Shown here: positions 14,276 to 19,781 of the stretch, in pieces | Numbering within the stretch: position 1 is the first letter of the stretch | Layout: every line of letters begins with the position of its first letter | DNA from: JAFGTP01 sp964498725 | Lineage (GTDB): Bacteria > Fidelibacterota > UBA2242 > JAFGTP01 | NCBI GenBank assembly: GCA_964498725.1 | Contig: CAZCHS010000059.1 | Coordinates: 1 to 19,781, forward strand | Reading direction: 5' to 3' | Length of the DNA: 19,781 nucleotides | Program-made: the position numbers and the translations under genes | The notes under the pieces: model-generated | Seen by the model: the letters and a program-made list of their open reading frames with translations, nothing else | Databases searched by the model: none | Told to the model about the DNA's origin: nothing

Positions 14276-15097
14276 ATGAGCGATTTAATGCAAATTTACA
14301 CCAATACTCAGGCGATGCGAACCCGTGCGTCACTGGTAGATGTGAACAACCGACTCAGCACTCATCAGTACCGGTTATCCACCGGAAAAAGAATCAATTC
14401 GGCGGCTGAAGATCCCGCCGGTTACGCCCTGGCCAGAACATTGGAAAAACGTCAGCGCGGCCTGAATGTGGCTTTACAAAATACTAAAAACGCCAGCAGT
14501 ATTATGAACATTGCCGAAGGCGGCTATCAAAATATTATGGACATCATCCAGACGATCAAGGAAAAAGCAACCCAGGCGGCCGACTATTCTCTGAACGATT
14601 CTCAGCGATCAGCCCTGGACAACCAGGTAAAGGCGCTGATCCAGGAAATTGACGAAATCGTAGACGACACTACGTTTAACGACCGGAATCTGATTGACGG
14701 CAATTACTCCGGTGAATTTCACACCGGGGAAGGTTTTGACGATGAACTGACCGTATCACTACTGAATGCCGATTCCGCTGCTTTATCCATCGATGCCATG
14801 GATCTAACAACCCAGGCCAACGCCAAAACAGCGATTTCCCAGTCCTCTTCAGCTATTGACACCCTGGCCAATGCCATCCAAACCGTCGGTGAATATAAAG
14901 TAAGGCTGACGTCCAAGGTGAACGCGCTCTCTACACAACAGACCAACACCGAGGCTGTGCGCAGCACCATAGAAGACGCGGACTTTGCAAAAGAACAAAT
15001 GGAAGTTGTCAAGAACCAGATACTGCAGCAAACCTCAGTATCCGCATTAACCCAGGCTAATACAGCGCCACAGGTGGTACTATCATTAATACAATAA
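14276..15097 (+). CDS. Flagellin, short form
   Basis: Flagellin is the filament subunit exported through the flagellar type III system. This 273-residue form has the conserved N-terminal coiled region (about 1-140, with RLSTGKRINSAAEDPAGYAL at about 34-53) and the C-terminal region (about 185-273, ending SALTQANTAPQVVLSLIQ). Between them are only about 45 residues, so the surface-exposed D2/D3 domains are missing, as in minimal flagellins. I chose ATG 14276 because AAGGAGGT ends seven to eight bases before it. An in-frame GTG nine bases upstream lies inside that SD and cannot be the start. Expression is probably driven by the sigma-28 promoter at 14176. No other flagellar structural gene is in the window. 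Confidence 0.96.
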   Translation: MSDLMQIYTNTQAMRTRASLVDVNNRLSTHQYRLSTGKRINSAAEDPAGYALARTLEKRQRGLNVALQNTKNASSIMNIAEGGYQNIMDIIQTIKEKATQAADYSLNDSQRSALDNQVKALIQEIDEIVDDTTFNDRNLIDGNYSGEFHTGEGFDDELTVSLLNADSAALSIDAMDLTTQANAKTAISQSSSAIDTLANAIQTVGEYKVRLTSKVNALSTQQTNTEAVRSTIEDADFAKEQMEVVKNQILQQTSVSALTQANTAPQVVLSLIQ

Positions 15098-15106
15098 TTT
15101 TTAAAA

Positions 15107-15122
15107 CCAATAAACCGATTGG
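15107..15122 (+). promoter_or_regulatory. Small hairpin overlapping the HTH gene's SD
   Basis: CCAAT (15107-15111) and ATTGG (15118-15122) are perfect complements around six bases. The right arm includes the first two bases of the GGAGG ribosome-binding site of the next gene, so folding could lower its translation relative to flagellin. The stem is only five pairs, so this is tentative. Confidence 0.3.
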
Positions 15123-15131
15123 AGGCATAAA

Positions 15132-15326
15132 ATGGAAAACTCAATAATGGGACTGAAAGAAACAGCAAGATATTTGAACATCAAAGAGCAGACTGCATAC
15201 AAACTGCTGCAGCAAAATAAACTGCCGGCACTAAAAATTGGCGGCCAGTGGAAAGTGAAAAAATCTCATCTGGACCAAATGTTTGATGAAATGTTGCAGG
15301 CAAGTCTTGATAAAATTAAGAAATAG
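15132..15326 (+). CDS. Excisionase/MerR-like small DNA-binding protein
   Basis: The 64-residue protein is a single helix-turn-helix of the excisionase family (HTH_17 type): GLKETARYLNIKEQTAYKLLQQ followed by the wing KLPALKIGGQWKVKKSHLDQ. Such domains bind DNA as excisionases or as small transcription regulators. No integrase or other mobile-element gene is nearby, so a regulatory role is more likely than excision. It starts 34 bases after the flagellin stop with GGAGG six bases before its ATG, so it is probably co-transcribed with flagellin from the sigma-28 promoter. A link to flagellar regulation is inferred only from this position. Confidence 0.88.
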   Translation: MENSIMGLKETARYLNIKEQTAYKLLQQNKLPALKIGGQWKVKKSHLDQMFDEMLQASLDKIKK

Positions 15327-15427
15327 ATCCGCGTAAGGCTTTTCTAAAGGAATTTGCTTTTTTATAAAAAGAACCCAAAAAAACAATTATTTTTAATCAC
15401 GACAAATCTTTTAACAAAGCCTGCGGG

Positions 15428-17074
15428 TTATTTCCCGGTAGGACTCAGCGGTTCCGCCATAACTGTTTTTTCAAATTTGATAAAAACCTGACCCGGCGCC
15501 ATTTTCTTCCGTTTCCAGACATATTTCTTCTTAGTAATATTGACGGGAACCACTTTGGAGTGTTTGAGTCGCGAATAATGGGCCGCCACTCCGGCAGCAT
15601 AGGTCAGTACTTGTCCCGGCAGGGTTTCCTTTTTTTCCGGATTGCGAACAATTACGTGCGAGCCCGGAACTTTGGAAGCATGGAGCCAAAAATCCATTTT
15701 GGCCGCTACTTTAAAAGTGAGTTCATCATTGTCCTTTGCAGACTTTCCAACAAGAATCTGCCAGTTATGGTAGATGAATTTTTTGTAGGGACGGCGGACA
15801 TTGTCCTCTTCATTGCTTGCCTGATGAAGAATCTGACCAGGCAATTGCTCCTCGATTTTGTCCAGATCACCCATATCAGACGCCTTATCCAGGGCGCTTA
15901 TCAGTCTTTTTACCAATTCTTTTTCATGGCTGTAATTCTCAATTTGTGCCGTCAATTCCTCTTTGGACTTTTTGGTTTTATAGGCTTTTTTAAATAATTG
16001 GTCAGCATTTTGGGAGGGTGATAATTTGGGGTCCAGGGATATGCTGATCAGCTGTTCCGGATCAGTAAAGGATGGCAGGTTCACGGATTCTGCACCCTTT
16101 TTCAAATGGTGGACATTGGCCAGCAGCAATTCTCCTTTTTGGCGATAGCTGTCACTTTCCGGCATTTCCTGTAGGCTTTTTTGGCTTTTGGCGAGACGCT
16201 TTTCAACATATTCAAAATATTTTCTGATCTGCGCGGTCAATTCCTTTTTACGATCATAAAAATTAATCTCCCGAAAAGAACGGCTGACATATATACGCAC
16301 CAGATCAAAAAAATCATCAATAATCCGTGGCTTTACCGGCAAATGCTTCATTTCCAATAGTGAAAGTACAGGGGGTTCGCTTTCATAATAATAGTAATCG
16401 GGATGCGACAATTTTCGAATCACATTCTTCAGGACAGTTTGCAATTCATCTGTTTTTTCTGAATTGAGATTATAGACCAGTTCATTTTCATCGATTCCTG
16501 CGCGAAAACAAATTTCTTGGCGAAGATTAGCGGAAAACAATTTCAAAGGCAGGATTTTCAGAAATTGAAACAATTTTTTATTCTTATGCAGGGCCCGATA
16601 ATTTTCCCAGTTAAAATCCATGGACATTGCAGCCTGGTCAACAAAATTATCCTGTTCAGGTATTTCAACATTACGGCGGCTTTTATAACTATCCAGCAAT
16701 AAAAAATTACTATCCAGCAAAAAAACATTGCCATTATTACCATAAGCCTGGACCAGCATAAATCCCTGACCATGATTAAAAGTAAATAAAATCTGCCGGT
16801 CATTTTTATGAATTTTCACCGAATCAATTACACAACCGCCGGCTTTGTTTAGTATTTTTACAACCTGCCGTTGTTTCGGCACATTTTCTTCAGGCATAAA
16901 ATAGGGTACCGGCGGTTTAATCACCAGATGCAGGCAGGCAAACTGGTGATTGCCGGAAAACGGAATATACAGTTCATTTTTTTTATAAGTGAAGGGGGAC
17001 TGTAAGATGCACCCGGACAATTGGCAATTCAGTTGTTTTACCAATTCATTTATATAATACCAACTATTAAACAT
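15428..17074 (-). CDS. rqcH: RqcH/Rqc2-type NFACT ribosome quality-control protein
   Basis: RqcH binds stalled 50S subunits with peptidyl-tRNA and directs C-terminal alanine tailing of the nascent chain. The 548-residue protein shows an NFACT-N domain (about 1-165) with the conserved Asp92-Arg93 pair in KNDRQILFTF and the GNNGNVFLLD segment, a helical and coiled-coil middle (about 270-400), and a C-terminal NFACT-R domain (about 430-540) with YHNWQILVGKSAKDNDEL and KMDFWLHASKVPGSHVIVRN. I chose ATG 17074 because GAGGG precedes it closely; an upstream in-frame TTG at 17110 has no support. The N-terminal part is quite divergent from Firmicutes RqcH. The upstream region holds an intrinsic terminator, so expression may be attenuated. 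Older names for this family (fibronectin-binding protein A) are misleading. Confidence 0.92.
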   Translation of the reverse strand: MFNSWYYINELVKQLNCQLSGCILQSPFTYKKNELYIPFSGNHQFACLHLVIKPPVPYFMPEENVPKQRQVVKILNKAGGCVIDSVKIHKNDRQILFTFNHGQGFMLVQAYGNNGNVFLLDSNFLLLDSYKSRRNVEIPEQDNFVDQAAMSMDFNWENYRALHKNKKLFQFLKILPLKLFSANLRQEICFRAGIDENELVYNLNSEKTDELQTVLKNVIRKLSHPDYYYYESEPPVLSLLEMKHLPVKPRIIDDFFDLVRIYVSRSFREINFYDRKKELTAQIRKYFEYVEKRLAKSQKSLQEMPESDSYRQKGELLLANVHHLKKGAESVNLPSFTDPEQLISISLDPKLSPSQNADQLFKKAYKTKKSKEELTAQIENYSHEKELVKRLISALDKASDMGDLDKIEEQLPGQILHQASNEEDNVRRPYKKFIYHNWQILVGKSAKDNDELTFKVAAKMDFWLHASKVPGSHVIVRNPEKKETLPGQVLTYAAGVAAHYSRLKHSKVVPVNITKKKYVWKRKKMAPGQVFIKFEKTVMAEPLSPTGK

Positions 17075-17168
17075 ACGACCCTCTTTTTTTGGGATTTGTC
17101 TGACTACCAAACAAATTCAAAGGCGACCTGTTTGATAATTGTTGTAAATTTAAAATAGTCGGGTAAAT

Positions 17169-17212
17169 AAAAAAAATCGGAAGATGACTTCCTGGCAGAA
17201 ACATCTTCCGAT
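17169..17212 (-). terminator. Intrinsic terminator upstream of rqcH
   Basis: On the minus strand an 11-bp perfect stem, ATCGGAAGATG (17212-17202) with CATCTTCCGAT (17186-17176), encloses a 15-base loop and is followed by a run of eight T (17176-17169). This is a good rho-independent terminator for leftward transcription. There is no minus-strand gene before it in the 295 bases back to the M23 start. Within it, CTTCC also occurs in the loop (plus strand 17188-17192) and could pair with GGAAG (17179-17183), an alternative fold. Confidence 0.75.
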
Positions 17213-17298
17213 ATGTAATTGGGGCAGTAAATAGTGTGAAATGGGGTATTTGGTTAAAGTAAATTCCGTTCACTTCTCATAACTTTTCAAACAACGCT

Positions 17299-17350
17299 TA
17301 TAGTTTAGACAATTAACATGCCATTAATATCTTCTCGTCTATAAACTATA
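17299..17350 (-). ncRNA. Possible structured leader or small RNA stem
   Basis: The plus-strand segment 17299-17310 (TATAGTTTAGAC) pairs with 17337-17350 (GTCTA, two extra bases, AACTATA), a 12-bp stem with a 2-base bulge. Inside its loop, ATTAA (17312-17316) pairs with TTAAT (17324-17328). It lies 86 bases upstream, in minus-strand direction, of the orphan terminator. Together they could form a leader or a small RNA of roughly 200 bases ending at 17169. No RNA family is recognised and the promoter is not identified. Confidence 0.3.
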
Positions 17351-17507
17351 TACAAATCAAAAAACTTGTGCATTTGTTACACACGCCTTTGGGGAAATTG
17401 TCCACAGATCAACGGCTTTTAAAAATTTCAGTAAAATAAAATTGAATGATAGCCATGGATGTATTAGATTTTCAGGCTAATTAATAATTTTAAAACCCAA
17501 TAATCTT

Positions 17508-19727
17508 ATGATACAAAAACCCTTTTCACTCATTCTTATCTTTTTAATTCCCTGTTTTGTATTTGCACAACAGTATCTGTGGCCCACAAATTCCAGTACA
17601 AAACTCTCCGCTACTTTTGGCGAATACCGCGCCGGGCATTTTCACGCCGGAATCGACATCAAGACCAACAACCGTAATGGTTATCCCTGCTATGCCATTG
17701 AATCGGGATATATTTCCCGGGTGATCACCAAGCCTTACGGATACGGGAAAGCAGTTTATCTGAAGCTGGATGACGGCAATATCGCGGTATACGGCCATCT
17801 CGATGGATTTGCACCGGAATTAGCTGCTATTGTCAAAAAAGAACAGCAGAAAAACGGACGCTATACCCTTAACAAATATTTCGAAAAAGACGAATTGCGG
17901 GTCAACAAAGGTGATGTGATTGCCTATACCGGCACCACCGGAACCCGCCATCCCCATTTGCATTTTGAAATTCGCGACGCCAATCACAATCCGGTTAATC
18001 CCCTAAGATTTGAAGGATTACAAATGGCTGACAAGACACCGCCAAAAATCAACCGGATCGCAGTTGTCCCGGCAAGTCCCACGACCCTGATCAATAATCT
18101 GCCGGAAACCTTTATTGCCAAACCGGTTTTGGTCAGAAGCGGCAGTTACCGCATCAATACACCTATTATCGTCACATCGAACTGTGCAATAGAAATCTCC
18201 ACCTATGACGTTGTCCAGGGATTATGGAATAAATACGGGCCAGCCAACATGCGTTTGTTTATGGACGATTCCCTGATCTTTGAACAGAAGGTGGAAAAAT
18301 TCAGTTACTCCAACACGGGATTAATTGAAATTGACCGCAATTATCAACTCATGGCAGAAGGAAAAGGCCGCTTTATTCGAATGTGGCAATATGATGAAAA
18401 CGCTGCAATTCCCTTTCATCGGGGCAATTCCGACGGAATAATCACGCCGGATCAGAAGTCCGCAGAAATTCGCCTTGAGGTTTTTGATTTTAACGGAAAC
18501 AGATCAACAGTCAGTTTCCGGTTGTTAAAAGAATCGATGAAAATTCCTAAAATTTATTCCGTCACTGAAGATTCAGCTCATTTTAATTTTACAATCAAAC
18601 GCGACACCAGCAGCGCTCTTTATAAAACCGTCCGGTTATCCTGGGTCACTGAAGCGGGTACACCGGTCGAATCAGCGGAATTAACTAATTTTTTCAGGAC
18701 TGACTCCACCTATCATTTTTCAACCCCCAAAAAAGAAGGGATGATCCTGAAAATAGCCGGAATTTCCAATACTACCGGGCAGGAACTATACACCTTTTTT
18801 AATCCCGGAAAAATTCATCAGCAAAACAGGGTGAATTTACATCATTATCATGACGCCAAAAATTATATTACGCGACTCAATTTTGCATCCGCTCCCCTTG
18901 ACTACCCTGCTTTGTATTTGCAAAGCCCAATGAATTTTAGGAGCATTCCCCTTTTGCCGGTTACTCCGACAGAATATGTTACTGCTGCAAATTCTTTTCG
19001 TCAATGGCATAATGTATTTGCAGTGGAAGTCAAAAATGGCGATGATACCTTATTACGGGAAAAACCATCAAAAGAACTTTTATTCGCCGATGATGAAAAA
19101 ATCTTTCAAAAAAACGATTTTACCATCAGTTTTGGATCGGATTTGCTGTATGACACATTAATGTTCAGCTGGGACATAACGCCCAGACCTGAAAATAATG
19201 AATTATTCATTTCCGATGTCATTACAATCGATCCGACAAACAAGGTGCTAAAAAACAGCGCGAAACTCGCTATTCAATATGACAGTACCGTGGTTAATAT
19301 CAAACAAGTAGGGGTCTATTCCGTTTTTCGGGGCCGTACCCGGTTCGCCGGCGCCAAACGGGACACAATCCAAAAAACAATCAGCACTACTATCGGGTCT
19401 TTTGGCCAGTATGCTTTGGTGCGGGATAATATTCCTCCGGTAATTAGTTCTGTTTATCCACGAACCGGAAAATATTATAAACAAAGTTCTGTCCACAGGT
19501 TGTCCGCTGACATTGATGATAAAATGTCAGGCATTGCCGGAGATGCCGGGATTGAAATGCGGTTTGATGGGAAAAAAGTAATTGCCGAATGGCATCCAAT
19601 CCACAAAACCCTGACTTATGAACCGGAAAGGCCATTAGCCAAAGGACGACATTCCCTGGCAATATCAATAACCGATAATGCCGGCAACCGTAGTGAAAAA
19701 AAAGTCGAGTTTTTCATAGTTGATTAA
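17508..19727 (+). CDS. Secreted M23-family metallopeptidase, multidomain
   Basis: This 739-residue protein begins with a signal peptide (FSLILIFLIPCFVFA, cleavage near 20). An M23/LytM domain (about 25-170) follows with the zinc ligands in HFHAGID (His46, Asp50) and the catalytic HPHLHFEIRD (His150, His152), plus His97 in AVYGHLDG. All key residues are kept, so an active peptidoglycan endopeptidase or lytic enzyme is likely, with a role in cell-wall remodelling in the periplasm. The remaining 570 residues are beta-rich. The last part (about 640-739, from DNIPPVISSVYPRTGKY to DNAGNRSEKKVEFFIVD) looks like a bacterial Ig-like domain. The middle is not recognised. The ATG has no Shine-Dalgarno sequence, unlike most genes here. 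The region between M23 and Ig-like parts could bind a partner or the cell wall. Confidence 0.92.
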   Translation: MIQKPFSLILIFLIPCFVFAQQYLWPTNSSTKLSATFGEYRAGHFHAGIDIKTNNRNGYPCYAIESGYISRVITKPYGYGKAVYLKLDDGNIAVYGHLDGFAPELAAIVKKEQQKNGRYTLNKYFEKDELRVNKGDVIAYTGTTGTRHPHLHFEIRDANHNPVNPLRFEGLQMADKTPPKINRIAVVPASPTTLINNLPETFIAKPVLVRSGSYRINTPIIVTSNCAIEISTYDVVQGLWNKYGPANMRLFMDDSLIFEQKVEKFSYSNTGLIEIDRNYQLMAEGKGRFIRMWQYDENAAIPFHRGNSDGIITPDQKSAEIRLEVFDFNGNRSTVSFRLLKESMKIPKIYSVTEDSAHFNFTIKRDTSSALYKTVRLSWVTEAGTPVESAELTNFFRTDSTYHFSTPKKEGMILKIAGISNTTGQELYTFFNPGKIHQQNRVNLHHYHDAKNYITRLNFASAPLDYPALYLQSPMNFRSIPLLPVTPTEYVTAANSFRQWHNVFAVEVKNGDDTLLREKPSKELLFADDEKIFQKNDFTISFGSDLLYDTLMFSWDITPRPENNELFISDVITIDPTNKVLKNSAKLAIQYDSTVVNIKQVGVYSVFRGRTRFAGAKRDTIQKTISTTIGSFGQYALVRDNIPPVISSVYPRTGKYYKQSSVHRLSADIDDKMSGIAGDAGIEMRFDGKKVIAEWHPIHKTLTYEPERPLAKGRHSLAISITDNAGNRSEKKVEFFIVD

Positions 19728-19781
19728 ACCTGAATTATTCATGAATTTTCAATTTTTTAAAGGAAAGCGAATAAAATTAAC
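19728..19781. other. Right-edge stretch after the M23 gene
   Basis: The segment contains CCTGAATTATTCAT (19729-19742), which also occurs at 177-190, followed by an AT-rich stretch with the palindrome ATTCATGAAT (19737-19746). AAAGGAAAG near 19759-19767 could be the ribosome-binding site of a next plus-strand gene whose start lies outside the window. Confidence 0.35.

Larger units (their letters stand above)
17075..17507. other. Divergent leader region rqcH / M23 peptidase
   Basis: No gene is supported. The stretch holds a minus-strand intrinsic terminator (17169-17212) and a long imperfect stem (17299-17350), both described separately. I find no strong promoter in either direction. A plus-strand TAGACA (17306-17311) and TATCTT (17328-17333), 16 bases apart, are a weak possibility for the M23 gene. 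One DnaA-box-like TTGTCCACA occurs near 17399, alone. The bases before the M23 start lack a Shine-Dalgarno sequence. Confidence 0.5.

Noticed and set aside
15132..15326. Phage or integrative-element excisionase
   Set aside because: No integrase, attachment-site repeat or phage gene nearby; it is embedded in a flagellin transcript.
15357..15371. AT-only hairpin as terminator after the small HTH gene
   Set aside because: The stem is one C-G pair plus A-T pairs with no following T-run; too weak to call.
17075..17110. N-terminal extension of RqcH to TTG 17110
   Set aside because: The extra 12 residues have no support, whereas ATG 17074 has a close GAGGG.
17399..17407. DnaA-box-like TTGTCCACA as part of a replication origin
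   Set aside because: A single imperfect box, no cluster, and no dnaA, dnaN or partition gene nearby.

Overview
The window looks like a chromosome segment of a moderately AT-rich, flagellated, Gram-negative-type bacterium. I cannot name the lineage from sequence alone. A Na+-NQR operon, sulfide-handling genes, a divergent RqcH and a secreted M23 protein would fit a candidate lineage of the FCB group, such as a Calditrichota/KSB1-like organism, but this is a low-confidence guess. Most genes have clear Shine-Dalgarno sequences, and GTG or TTG starts are frequent.

Region 1 (about 180-9225, minus strand) appears to be one long transcription unit. It reads arsR-type regulator, sulfide:quinone oxidoreductase (SQR), DsrC-type sulfur carrier, DsrE2-type protein, nqrA, nqrB, nqrC, nqrD, nqrE, a small Cys-rich membrane protein (NqrM-like), nqrF and a CBS-pair protein. 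Upstream of the regulator is a well-formed sigma-70 promoter whose -10 region lies inside two interlocking perfect inverted repeats, as expected for autorepression. The layout suggests that a sulfide or persulfide signal controls sulfide oxidation, sulfur-carrier proteins and the sodium-pumping NADH:quinone oxidoreductase together. SQR and NQR would meet at the quinone pool. No apbE (NQR flavinylation) and no dsrAB are present in the window.

Region 2 (about 9226-9881) is a non-coding gap holding several palindromes and a short heptamer repeat. It leads to a plus-strand NtrC-type regulator (9882-11228) whose receiver domain has Asn where the phospho-accepting Asp is expected. Between this gene and the convergent next one lies a striking array of 7-bp repeats (11234-11341).

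Region 3 (11340-13952, minus) is a two-gene unit: a nitronate-monooxygenase-like FMN enzyme followed by a secreted C69-family dipeptidase.

Region 4 (14176-15326, plus) has a textbook sigma-28 promoter, a short flagellin without a variable central domain, and a small excisionase/MerR-type DNA-binding protein.

Region 5 (15428-17074, minus) is a divergent RqcH/NFACT ribosome-quality-control protein. Its upstream region contains an intrinsic terminator with no visible gene in front of it, suggesting a leader attenuator or a small RNA. Region 6 (17508-19727, plus) is a large secreted M23 metallopeptidase with C-terminal beta-rich domains.
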